DNA from: an uncultured Kiritimatiellota bacterium
GTDB taxonomy: Bacteria; Verrucomicrobiota; Kiritimatiellia; RFP12; UBA1067
Assembly: GCA_934675625.1 (NCBI GenBank)
Contig: CAKURH010000012.1
Location: 1-51,378 of the forward strand
DNA: 51,378 bases
Reading direction: 5' to 3'
Position 1 is the stretch's first letter. Each line of letters begins with the position of its first letter. Under the pieces are notes generated by a model. It did no database searches and was not told the origin of the DNA. It was given only the letters and a program-made list of their open reading frames with translations. Positions 29,731-38,072 of the stretch are shown piece after piece. The translations under genes were made by a program, and so were the position numbers.

Positions 29731-31062
29731 TCAGTAGACGAGCGAACGGAAATCCGGCACGCGGTGGAACGTGATCAGGTCGGTGTCATGCGGCGACTTC
29801 GCCTCCCGATCGCCGCTGCGCGAGACGACGACGAGGTCGTCCCCGTCAATGGCCATCGCGGCGTAATGGCGCGACTCGATCGTCGTCTCGCCCTGCGCCA
29901 CGAGTCCGGCGAAGCACCAGTCCATCATGTTGCGCGAAAACGAGAGCTGTAGCCGCTGGCGCTCGTTGTAGGGAAGCCCGTAGCGATCCTTTGGCAAGCG
30001 GTCGTGGCGACGCATCGTGTCACGCGCCTGAGTCGACAGCAGCCAGAAGAGCCTCGTCTTGTCGTCCCACAGGACGTGGAAGCGCATCTGCCCGCCCGGC
30101 AGCGGCACGAAGAGCGTCTTCACCCCAGACGGCGCCTCCTCCAGCATGGTCCGCATCGAGCCGTCCGGCTGCTCCACGACCTTCGCGAGGGCGGCATAGC
30201 CCGCGCCGGAGGTGTTCGCGCGCATGAAGAGGTGAAACGTCCGGCCCGACGGGTCATACCACTCCTGGTCAGGATCCTGAAGCTGCACGACGTTCGTCTC
30301 CAGCCAACCGACGGGATGTCCACGCGGCGCGTCCTTCGGGCGTCCGCCCGGATACTCCGTGAACGCCTTGTACCACGGGATTCCCACGTAGGGGAAGTGC
30401 GGATTGCGGTCGCCGTCGAAGATGTCCGTAAAGCAGAAGGACTGCGCGAACGTCCAGCTCGCGCGCTTCGTCAGGTCAGCCGTCTCGTCCGCGCGCATCA
30501 GGACGGGCGCGAGGCGGTTCACGCCCCAGCCGTTCGAGCGTCCGAGCGGATCGGGAACCGACCGCTCCATCACGAGATAGACGTTGCCGCGCGCGTACCA
30601 GACCGTGCAGGCGCTCTGGTGCCACGTGCCCTCGGCGGGTTCCGAGAGCCACGCCGGCTCGCCCCACGTCTCGCCGCCGTCATCCGAGCGGACGATGCGC
30701 AGACGGCCGTTGTGCCCGAGGATGTGGAGTCGCCCGCCCGCGAGGAACGGCCGCGCGTGCATGAACGGGAAGCCCGCGCGTTCGCGCCAGGTCAGTCCGC
30801 CGTCGTCGGACAGGTAGACGTGTCCGACGGGGACGCTCGACTTCTCCATGTCCGGCCCGCCCCAGTCGCACGTCACGACAAGGCGTCCGCCCGGCAGTCG
30901 GCAGATGCCGGGCGTGTAGCAGTAGGTCGTCTGCGGCGCCGGCGAACGACAGACCACGACACCGTCGTTTGCGAGCGGCGTGATGCGATGCGGATTCGCC
31001 GCCGATGCAGTGGACACAAGCGCGACACACGCAAGCGCCCCTCCTAACCGTCCCTTCACCAT
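29731..31062 (-). CDS. secreted sialidase-like (BNR/Asp-box) six-bladed beta-propeller
   Basis: 443 aa with a signal peptide (about 1-21). Asp-box repeats are visible: YLSDDGGLTWRE and VRSDDGGETWGE. An Arg in HARPFLAGG and the ending DDLVVVSRSGDREAK fit sialidase-like propellers, but the exact Arg triad cannot be assigned by eye. It may be an exo-sialidase or an unrelated BNR enzyme. The ATG at 31062 has GGAGG 4 nt upstream and lies 10 bp after the preceding stop; it is the last gene of the 12-kb operon. Confidence 0.82.
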   Translation of the reverse strand: MVKGRLGGALACVALVSTASAANPHRITPLANDGVVVCRSPAPQTTYCYTPGICRLPGGRLVVTCDWGGPDMEKSSVPVGHVYLSDDGGLTWRERAGFPFMHARPFLAGGRLHILGHNGRLRIVRSDDGGETWGEPAWLSEPAEGTWHQSACTVWYARGNVYLVMERSVPDPLGRSNGWGVNRLAPVLMRADETADLTKRASWTFAQSFCFTDIFDGDRNPHFPYVGIPWYKAFTEYPGGRPKDAPRGHPVGWLETNVVQLQDPDQEWYDPSGRTFHLFMRANTSGAGYAALAKVVEQPDGSMRTMLEEAPSGVKTLFVPLPGGQMRFHVLWDDKTRLFWLLSTQARDTMRRHDRLPKDRYGLPYNERQRLQLSFSRNMMDWCFAGLVAQGETTIESRHYAAMAIDGDDLVVVSRSGDREAKSPHDTDLITFHRVPDFRSLVY

Positions 31063-31072
31063 CACACCTCCT

Positions 31073-33613
31073 TTACCGTGCCCCGTCCAAGATGACCAGT
31101 CCCTTGCCGCGCCCGTAATGCGTCCCGTCGCGGTCGAAGAGAACCGTGACGTCACGCCCGTGGTAACGCACACCATCCAAGCACCACCAATCCCACGCGG
31201 CCGGCGCGAGCGGATCGACCTTCACCGCGCCGTCCGTCTGCGGCACGAGCCCGCAGAGGCCCGTGATCACGAGGTCGCAGAACGTCGAGTGGTTATAGTC
31301 CTTGCCGCGCTCGCGGGGCTTCGGCGCGCGCCCCTCCGCCTTGGCCTGCGCGAGCAGGATGTCCCGCGCGAGCCATTCGCCCGTGAAGCCGCTCAGGTTC
31401 TCGTCGATCCACGCCACCGTGCGACCGTCCTCCCGCACGCGCCGGTGCTGGCGGGCGTAGAGGCCCATGAGCCGCGCGAAGTCCTCCCGCCCGACAGGCA
31501 GATCGAGCCGGGACTGGAGCGCGCGCGCAAAGCCCGTCAGCGCGACGGACGTCGCATACGGCCAACTTGGCCCGTTCCAGAGACATTCATGGCGCGTCAC
31601 GTCCGGCCCGTCCTCGAAGCCCGGCGCGTCGCGGCGCGGGAAGACGAGGCCCTTCGGCGCGAGAAAGCCCCGCGTGTCCACGATGCCCCGCCACGCCGCA
31701 CCGAATCCGGCGAGCGGCATCCCCACGGCGAACGGCGCGTAGCCATTCAGCTCGCAGACGTCGTCCGGTCGCCCATCTGCCGCGCGCGCCGTGAAGAACG
31801 CGCGCGCCGAATTCCAGAGTCGCGCCTTGACGTTCCGCTCCAGTGCGGCGGCCTTCGCCGCGAAGCGGTCGGCGAGGGCCGCATCACCCGCCGCGCGCGC
31901 AATCTCGGCGATGGCCCCGGCCTCCGCCCACATCAGCGCATTGACGAGCGGACGCGCCCCGTCCACCGAAAGCGCGAACTCCGAGCCCTCGCGGTTGCCG
32001 GGCAGGTCGAAGAGGCCCCGGTCTGCGCGAAACCCGGCCTTGAACGCGACGCCCTTCGTGGGGCGCGCGCTTCGCACGTCCGGATCGGCGAGACTCAGGC
32101 TCTTCGTCTCCCAGCCCCTCTCCCACGCCTCGAAGTTCGCCACGAACGACGTGAGCAGCGACTGCGCGAGCCGCCGGTCGCCCGTCACCTTGGCGCGTTC
32201 CAGCGCGCCCCAGGCCGGCGCGGCGGCATACGCGCGCGGGCCGTTCACGTTGCCGTGTGCCATGACGAAGGCGAGGTAGTCGTCAAGATATTCGCCCTTC
32301 CGCAACCAGCGGCCCTCGTTCAGGTGGTGGTTGAGGGGGCACGTGATCGTGTTCTCCGCGCCCGCCCAGCCGACCTTCGGCAGGAATTCCGTAACGACCC
32401 ATTTCCCCTCCTTCGTGCGCCGCAGGTGCTTGCGGTACGTCCACCAGCGGAAGTAGTAGGTTCGCACGATCTCCTCGTCGGGGCACTCGAAGCGCGGAAT
32501 GGCGTGGCTTCCCCACCAGGCCACGCCCTGGTTCGAGATCGCCGAACGGTAAAGTTCCTCGTCGTCGAAGGAGAAGCGGTCGAAATGGCGGCGCACCGTC
32601 TCGGATGGGATCACCCTGAACGGCTCTTCGGCGACAGGGCCGAGGTCATAGCCCGGATGCACGGCCATGCCGACGAACTCGTTGGGGCCGCGCCGGCCGT
32701 TGTACCAAAGCCGCCAGCAGTCCGCCACCGCGTCCCAGCAGACGGACGGCTTGTAGACCGCCGACGCATCCCAGCCGCCGGGCGTCGGGACGACGAGCGG
32801 ATTCGCCGCCAGCCGCTCCCAGCGCGTCACGCCGTCCGGCGAAATCGCCGCGCCGATGCGTGCCGTGTGGATGTCGGAATAGCCGATGTAGAACATCACG
32901 TAGCGTCCGTCGCGGAGGCGGTGCACCTCGCAGCCGCCGACGCGATCCTGATCCCACGCGCCGCGCGGCCCCTTCACGAAGATCGGGTTGAGCGGCGACT
33001 TCTCCCAGCGGACGCCATCCGTCGACTCGGCGTAGCAGAGGACGTTCGGCTCGTACGTCTCTCCGCTCGCGTACCACATCCGCCACACGCCACGCGTCTC
33101 GTCGCGCATCACGTAGGGGTTCATGACACTGAAGCCCTCGTGCGGACGCTCCGGGATCAGCACGGGCTCCTTCGTCACGCGGACGAAGTTCACGCCGTCC
33201 TTCGACTTCGCGTAGCCGATCCGCGAGAAGCCGCGCGCCTGGCCGACGTACCAGAGGTGGTACTCGCCGTTCCAGAAGACGGTGCAGCTGCGGTTCACGT
33301 TGTCCTCCCAACCGCTCGCGGGGTCTGTCCCCAGACAGATCTCGGGCGCCGACCAGTTCGTGCCGTCGTCGCTTGTCGTCCGCGCAATCGCCTTCTGCGC
33401 ACGCCACGAGAAGTACATGTTGAACTTCTTCGGGCCCTCGGAAATGACGTTCACGTCAAAGCAGGTGCCGAGTTCGGGGCTGCCGAACACGGGCTCCTTC
33501 GAGGCCTTCGTCCATCCGCCGCCCGCCGCAGACGCCACACAGGCCCCCGACAGCAGGCAACAGGCCAACGCCCCCATCCGTTTCATCTTCATGCTGTCAA
33601 TGTCTCCAATCAT
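31073..33613 (-). CDS. secreted two-domain hydrolase: GH43/GH130-like propeller plus MGH1-type (alpha/alpha)6 domain
   Basis: 846 aa. Signal peptide about 1-29. Residues about 35-300 form a five-bladed propeller with repeated glycan-propeller strips (YHLWYVGQARG, WRMWYASGET, YVMFYIGYSD, WRLWYNGRRG). Residues about 420-846 are an (alpha/alpha)6-barrel of the MGH1/GH63 type: NEGRWLRKGEYLDDY, ECLWNGPSWPYATSVAL and FTGEWLARDILL. Two glycan-active folds in one chain suggest stepwise attack on one polymer. The start at 33613 has AGGA 8 nt upstream; ATGs at 33592 and 33586 are alternatives. A GGGGTCTGTCCCC core is embedded at 33320. It is the seventh gene of the operon. Confidence 0.8.
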   Translation of the reverse strand: MIGDIDSMKMKRMGALACCLLSGACVASAAGGGWTKASKEPVFGSPELGTCFDVNVISEGPKKFNMYFSWRAQKAIARTTSDDGTNWSAPEICLGTDPASGWEDNVNRSCTVFWNGEYHLWYVGQARGFSRIGYAKSKDGVNFVRVTKEPVLIPERPHEGFSVMNPYVMRDETRGVWRMWYASGETYEPNVLCYAESTDGVRWEKSPLNPIFVKGPRGAWDQDRVGGCEVHRLRDGRYVMFYIGYSDIHTARIGAAISPDGVTRWERLAANPLVVPTPGGWDASAVYKPSVCWDAVADCWRLWYNGRRGPNEFVGMAVHPGYDLGPVAEEPFRVIPSETVRRHFDRFSFDDEELYRSAISNQGVAWWGSHAIPRFECPDEEIVRTYYFRWWTYRKHLRRTKEGKWVVTEFLPKVGWAGAENTITCPLNHHLNEGRWLRKGEYLDDYLAFVMAHGNVNGPRAYAAAPAWGALERAKVTGDRRLAQSLLTSFVANFEAWERGWETKSLSLADPDVRSARPTKGVAFKAGFRADRGLFDLPGNREGSEFALSVDGARPLVNALMWAEAGAIAEIARAAGDAALADRFAAKAAALERNVKARLWNSARAFFTARAADGRPDDVCELNGYAPFAVGMPLAGFGAAWRGIVDTRGFLAPKGLVFPRRDAPGFEDGPDVTRHECLWNGPSWPYATSVALTGFARALQSRLDLPVGREDFARLMGLYARQHRRVREDGRTVAWIDENLSGFTGEWLARDILLAQAKAEGRAPKPRERGKDYNHSTFCDLVITGLCGLVPQTDGAVKVDPLAPAAWDWWCLDGVRYHGRDVTVLFDRDGTHYGRGKGLVILDGAR
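33320..33332. repeat. single GGGGTCTGTCCCC palindrome core in the propeller gene
   Basis: The 13-bp core also found twice in nth, here encoding GTDP within CLGTDPASG. Shorter AGGTCTGTCCCC matches encode GTDL at 37204 and 44435. Confidence 0.55.
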
Positions 33614-33630
33614 TTCATCGTTCCTCACAC

Positions 33631-34974
33631 TTACAGCCCAACGGGGCAGACGAGACGGCAGCCCGCCCAGTTCTCCGTCTCCGGGACGCTCCAGCGCAGG
33701 CCGGCGCGCGCCGTCAGGAAGCCGCCCTTCTCCGTTGCGCACGAGCCGCGCCGGATGCGGGCGGTCGCGCCGTCGGCCGACCGACAGAGCGGATCGACCA
33801 CGGGCTCGGCATATCCCTTGCCGCCGAACGTGTCGATGTAGTCGCCGTTCTGCGTGAAGCAGTCGAGCGTCAGCTCCCAGGCGTTGCCCAACGTGTCGTA
33901 GAGGCCCCAGGCGTTCGGCTCCAGAAGGCCGACGCGCTGGACGCGGCAGACCGCCTCGCCGTTGGCGTTCAGGTTCGTCGCGTTGGCGAGCGTCCAGGCG
34001 ATGCGGTTCAGCCGTTCGCGCGTCCGCTCCGTCCGTGCAGCATCCGCGTTGTCGAAGTTCCAGTCGAGGTAGTCGGCGTTGTAGGTCGTCGTCTCCGTAC
34101 CCGCGCGGCAGGCGAACTCCCATTGCGCGTCCGTCGGCAGGTCGAAGGCGATGCCCGTCTTCGTCCGCAACTGGCCGAGAGACGAGCCGTCCGTCGGCGA
34201 CAGGTGCGTGACACCGCCCTCACTTGCGCCGCGCAGCGCGGCCCAGGACATGTTCGCCGGCGACTCCTCGCACTCCTCCGGCGTCGCGAAGCTGGCGGCG
34301 CCGCTCACCGTGCGCCCAAAGGCGTGCTGGCACTGGAGCTGCGTCAGCTCGAAGACGCCGATGTAGTAGTCCCGCGTGAGCGTGACGAGGTGGTTGAGCT
34401 CCTGCCCCGGCGTGCGCGACGGCTCGCCCTGCGCCGAGCCCATGCGCCATTCGACACCGGCAGCCGGAACCTTGCGCATCAGGAGATGCGTGCGCCGATA
34501 GGCCGCATTGTCCGTGACACCGCCCGGCACCCACGCGGCGGAGGGATAGAACCGCGCCGCCGCCCACTTGTCCGCCGTCGTCGTCGCGAGATCCACCACG
34601 AGATAGTCGGGCGGACAGTTCGTCGACCAGGCCGTCACCTCGGCCCGGACGCTGCCGTCAGACGCCTTGAAGCCGCCTTCGCCCAAGGGCGTCTTGCGCG
34701 GACGCCAGTCGATCGCGTGGCGCCCGGCGAACACGTAGCGGAAGACGTCGCCCTTCAGGCCCGTCAGGTTCGCGGCCCCGACGGACGCGCCGACACCATC
34801 CAGCGTATTCGTCAGCACGTCGACCGTGACGATCGCCGGCTCATTGAGCGTGTAGCCGATGATGACCTTGCCGCCCACCTGTTCCATCGTGACCTCGCTC
34901 ACGACCGGGAACGCGATCGCCGCCCCCGACAGGGACGCGCCAACCGCACACAGAACCAGATTCGCTTTCTTCAT
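33631..34974 (-). CDS. secreted SUMF1/PvdO-fold protein A
   Basis: 447 aa. Signal peptide about 1-21, then an N-terminal domain of about 110 aa shared with proteins B and C (VIIGYTLNEPAIVTVDVLTN). The SUMF1 (C-type-lectin-like) domain runs from about residue 165 to the end: HLVTLTRDYYIGVFELTQLQ, LPTDAQWEFACRAGTETTTYN, NAWGLYDTLGNAWELTLD, and a closing GCRLVCPV. The C-terminal region has no C-x4-C pair as in formylglycine-generating enzymes, so sulfatase activation is unlikely. GGAGG lies 7 nt before the ATG. It may bind or process glycans beside the operon's hydrolases; that is inference. Confidence 0.85.
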   Translation of the reverse strand: MKKANLVLCAVGASLSGAAIAFPVVSEVTMEQVGGKVIIGYTLNEPAIVTVDVLTNTLDGVGASVGAANLTGLKGDVFRYVFAGRHAIDWRPRKTPLGEGGFKASDGSVRAEVTAWSTNCPPDYLVVDLATTTADKWAAARFYPSAAWVPGGVTDNAAYRRTHLLMRKVPAAGVEWRMGSAQGEPSRTPGQELNHLVTLTRDYYIGVFELTQLQCQHAFGRTVSGAASFATPEECEESPANMSWAALRGASEGGVTHLSPTDGSSLGQLRTKTGIAFDLPTDAQWEFACRAGTETTTYNADYLDWNFDNADAARTERTRERLNRIAWTLANATNLNANGEAVCRVQRVGLLEPNAWGLYDTLGNAWELTLDCFTQNGDYIDTFGGKGYAEPVVDPLCRSADGATARIRRGSCATEKGGFLTARAGLRWSVPETENWAGCRLVCPVGL

Positions 34975-34996
34975 GGCACAACCTCCTTCACGTGAT

Positions 34997-35317
34997 TCAA
35001 CGGATGAGCAGAAGAGCCCCCGGACGGAACGCGCAGTCCAGAGCCGGGCACACGCCCGACTGGCGGCTCATGACCACCGTCCCGAAGCCCGCGCCGACGG
35101 TCTCGCCGAAGAACGCCGCCCATGCGGCCACAAACGGATCGCTCGCCGCCGATGCCGGCGCGCTCGCCGACAGGTTCGCGGCGTAAGTCGCCGCATACGC
35201 CGCCTCCGGCCAAGTCAACGCCGAAGCCGCCCCGTTCCAGAGTTCCTCGTAAGTCGTCCCCGCGCCCACCGTCAAGGCCGCGCACGCGAACAGAACAGCC
35301 ATCCATGTCTTCTTCAT
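34997..35317 (-). CDS. small secreted protein, unknown
   Basis: 106 aa. Signal peptide MKKTWMAVLFACAALTVGAG, then an Ala-rich body (TWPEAAYAATYAANLSASA, FVAAWAAFFGETVGAGFG) ending with two Cys residues (SGVCPALDCAF) that could form a disulfide. AGGAG lies 8 nt before the ATG, so it is translated in its own right. It lies between SUMF1 proteins A and B (22 and 35 bp away). No family recognised. Composition suggests a small helical envelope or exported protein. Confidence 0.7.
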   Translation of the reverse strand: MKKTWMAVLFACAALTVGAGTTYEELWNGAASALTWPEAAYAATYAANLSASAPASAASDPFVAAWAAFFGETVGAGFGTVVMSRQSGVCPALDCAFRPGALLLIR

Positions 35318-35352
35318 CGTCTTCTCTCCTTTCCTTGCGTTCCTCTTTTCCC

Positions 35353-36681
35353 TCACAGCCACCAGGCGTCCGCCGGACACGCGAGACGCACGGCCGCCCA
35401 CCACTGGTCTGCCGGCAGGCTCATCCGCATCGTCACACGGCATTTCTTGGGGTCCTCGCCGCGCGCACCGCCGACACGGATGCGGTTCGTCACGCTCGCG
35501 TCCGTCCCGACGAGGCAAACCGGATTGAGCGCGGGATCGTCCGCCGACTCGCCCTTGCCGTCCAGCAGCGCAAAAAACTGCGGCCCGTCCACGTAGAGGT
35601 CGCGGCAAAGCTCGTGCGCACCGCCGATCATGTCGTGAAGTCCCCAGGCGTTCGGCACCTTCAGGCCCGTCTCATGCTCGATGCCGTCCGCATTCGTCTT
35701 TGTCCAGGCGATCTCGTCAAGGCAATCGAGGCTCCAGGCGTCCGAATTGTAGAGCGGCCCCTTCGTGCCCGCGCGGCAGGCATATTCCCATTCGAGGCTC
35801 GTGGGGACATCGAACGCGAGCTGCGTCTGCGAGCGGAGAGTCCCGAACCAGCTCGCCGCCGACGGCTCCGCAAGAACGGCAGACGAATTCGCCGCATCGC
35901 CACGCAGGTCGGTGACGCGGCAGTTCCCGCCGCCGACGCGGCGAAACGCGCCGGCCGTCGGATAGTTCGCGCGCACCGCACTGTCCGAATAGTTTGCGCG
36001 GATGAACGTCCACTGGTGGCGCGTCAGGCGAAAGACGCCTAGATAGAAGTCGTTCGTGAGCTGCACGTAGGCGTTCAGCTCGTCGCCGTTGCGCTCCGGC
36101 CACGTGCCGTCGTTCGGCGCGCCACGCCGCCATGTCACGCCCTTCGCGTGGATGCGCCGCAGCAGGAGGATCGTCTCGCGATAGGCCGGATTCTCCAGGA
36201 GTCCGCCCGGCAGCGATGCCTCGTCCGGATAGAAGCGGACGCCGAAGCCGGGGTCGCCCGCGACAGCGGTCGCCGCGCCGGACGTGACAAGCGGCAGGTT
36301 CACGGCCAAGTAGTCCGGCGGATTGTCGAGCGCGTAGGCCTTCACCTCGACCATCAGCGCGGCGGCATCCGGCAACCCGGCGCACGCCAGTTCCGTCCCC
36401 GCCGCAAACCACGTGAACGAGCCGACGTAAGGCGTCGTGAAATCATGTCCGCGCCCGACGACGCGGTTGACATCGCCGAGGACGCGCCACAGGTTGCGGC
36501 CGCCGACCGAGACGCCGTTCGTCGAGACGTCAAAACAGACGATGGCCTTTTCCGTGAGCGAGTAGTCGACCCTTACCGAGCCGTCGTCGCCCGCCGTGAC
36601 AACCACGTCGCGCGCCTCCGGCGCGGCGACTGCCGCGCCCGCCAGGGCGAAGACGGCAACACATGCCATTGCGTTCTTCAT
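35353..36681 (-). CDS. secreted SUMF1/PvdO-fold protein B
   Basis: 442 aa. Signal peptide about 1-19. The N-terminal domain (VRVDYSLTEKAIVCFDVSTN, GRNLWRVLGDVNRVVGRGHDF) is the same as in protein C. In the SUMF1 domain, VQLTNDFYLGVFRLTRHQW, VPTSLEWEYACRAGTKG and NAWGLHDMIGGAHELCRDL are seen; the usual LGNVWEW is altered to IGGAHEL. The C-terminus (VGGARGEDPKKCRVTMRMSL ... VRLACP) again lacks the catalytic Cys pair of formylglycine-generating enzymes. AGGAG lies 8 nt before the ATG. Distances to its neighbours are 35 and 23 bp. Confidence 0.85.
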   Translation of the reverse strand: MKNAMACVAVFALAGAAVAAPEARDVVVTAGDDGSVRVDYSLTEKAIVCFDVSTNGVSVGGRNLWRVLGDVNRVVGRGHDFTTPYVGSFTWFAAGTELACAGLPDAAALMVEVKAYALDNPPDYLAVNLPLVTSGAATAVAGDPGFGVRFYPDEASLPGGLLENPAYRETILLLRRIHAKGVTWRRGAPNDGTWPERNGDELNAYVQLTNDFYLGVFRLTRHQWTFIRANYSDSAVRANYPTAGAFRRVGGGNCRVTDLRGDAANSSAVLAEPSAASWFGTLRSQTQLAFDVPTSLEWEYACRAGTKGPLYNSDAWSLDCLDEIAWTKTNADGIEHETGLKVPNAWGLHDMIGGAHELCRDLYVDGPQFFALLDGKGESADDPALNPVCLVGTDASVTNRIRVGGARGEDPKKCRVTMRMSLPADQWWAAVRLACPADAWWL

Positions 36682-36704
36682 CTTTCGATCTCCTTTCTCT
36701 TTCG

Positions 36705-38072
36705 TCAGAACGACGCGTCGCAGCGCACGCGATAGCCGCACCACGAGTCCGTCGGCTTCATGCCGGCGCCGCGATAGCTCGACCGGTTCGACTGCCACGC
36801 CTCATTCACGCCGCCGCCGCGCCGACCGCGCTGCGTTGCGCCCGGCGCCACCAACACGGCCGGATCGACCACGGGCTCCGCATATCCCTTGCCACCGAAC
36901 GTCGCGGCGAAGTCCGCCTCCGGAAGGTAGAGGTCGCGCACCGTCTCCCAGACGTTCCCCAACATGTCATAGAAGCCCCAGGCGTTCGGCGCCTTCGTGC
37001 CGACCCGATGGACGACGCGCGTTGCCACGCCGTCGATCACGTTCGTCGCATTGTGCGTGTTCCACTCAATCGGATCGACGCCCGCCTGCGACCAGTCCAC
37101 ATCGGCGTTGGGCGGCCCCTCCAGCCCCGCGCGGCAGGCGAACTCCCACTCGGCCTCCGTCGGCAAGTCGAAGGCGATGCCGGTCTTCGCGCGCAACAGG
37201 TAAAGGTCTGTCCCCGGCAGCGGCTCGTTCGAGACGTCGTCGGTCGCCGTCGACCCGCGCAGGGTATTGTAGGACAGGTTGTTGCAGGGCGCGACAACCT
37301 TCTCGCCGAAGTCGGGGTAGCCCGCGAAGTCGTAGCCTTGGGCATGGAGGCCGCGCAGGTGCTGACGCTGGCGGATCGTCATCTCGAAGACGCCGAGGTA
37401 GTAGTCGCGGCTGAACGTGACGAGGTGCGGCACCTCGTCCGCCTTGCGGTTGGGCGCGTTCGCGGACGACCCCATCACCCACGCGACGCCGGCGGCGTAG
37501 ACGCGCTTCATCACGAGGAAGTCCGTGCGATAGGCGTCGTTTTCGAGAAGTCCGCCCGGCAGGTAGTCGGCGGACGGGTAAAAGCGCAGCCCGGCGCCTC
37601 GTGACGTGTAGTACGTTCGGTTTGTCCAGGCATCGCTTTCCTCGCGGTTGAGGCGCACGACGGCATAGGCGGGCGGATCGTTCGTCGTCCACGCCGTCAC
37701 TTTCGCCCGGACGGACAGCGCGGCGAGATCGACGTCCTTCAGCGCCGTGCGGTAAGGAACCCAGCGAATCGTGCCGGCATAGGGTGTTGCGAAGTCGTGC
37801 CCGAGCCCCACGAGCCGCCCGACGTCGCCGTGCAGTTCCCACAGGTTCGCGCCGCCGATCGATGCCGACGCACCGTCCACGGCATTTGTGACGAGATCGA
37901 GCGTGACGATTGCCGGCGCACCCGACAGCGTGTAGGAGACCGTCAGCGTCTGGTCTGGGTTTTCGGCCACCGCGACATCCGCAATGCGCGGAACGGCGGC
38001 CGACGCCGCTCCGGACAGGGCGAGCGCACCGCAGCAGGCCCACAGACCCCTTTTGTGATTTCCGTAGCTCAT
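36705..38072 (-). CDS. secreted SUMF1/PvdO-fold protein C
   Basis: 455 aa. Signal peptide about 1-25. N-terminal domain: TVSYTLSGAPAIVTLDLVTN and ANLWELHGDVGRLVGLGHDF. SUMF1 domain: HLVTFSRDYYLGVFEMTIRQ, LPTEAEWEFACRAGLEG and NAWGFYDMLGNVWETVRDL, the best-conserved of the three. The end (RRGGGVNEAWQSNRSSYRG ... GYRVRCDASF) has no Cys pair. The start overlaps the stop of the GH50-like gene as ATGA, so production is coupled to that enzyme. Proteins A, B and C are paralogues; C looks closest to the family norm. Confidence 0.87.
   Translation of the reverse strand: MSYGNHKRGLWACCGALALSGAASAAVPRIADVAVAENPDQTLTVSYTLSGAPAIVTLDLVTNAVDGASASIGGANLWELHGDVGRLVGLGHDFATPYAGTIRWVPYRTALKDVDLAALSVRAKVTAWTTNDPPAYAVVRLNREESDAWTNRTYYTSRGAGLRFYPSADYLPGGLLENDAYRTDFLVMKRVYAAGVAWVMGSSANAPNRKADEVPHLVTFSRDYYLGVFEMTIRQRQHLRGLHAQGYDFAGYPDFGEKVVAPCNNLSYNTLRGSTATDDVSNEPLPGTDLYLLRAKTGIAFDLPTEAEWEFACRAGLEGPPNADVDWSQAGVDPIEWNTHNATNVIDGVATRVVHRVGTKAPNAWGFYDMLGNVWETVRDLYLPEADFAATFGGKGYAEPVVDPAVLVAPGATQRGRRGGGVNEAWQSNRSSYRGAGMKPTDSWCGYRVRCDASF

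Noticed and set aside
30980..33841. Plus-strand frame of about 950 codons over the propeller/barrel gene
   Set aside because: Arg/Ala/Pro-rich shadow; the minus strand has a signal peptide, a ribosome-binding site and recognisable domains.
33631..38072. Sulfatase-maturation system
   Set aside because: The SUMF1 proteins lack the catalytic cysteines and there is no sulfatase in the window.
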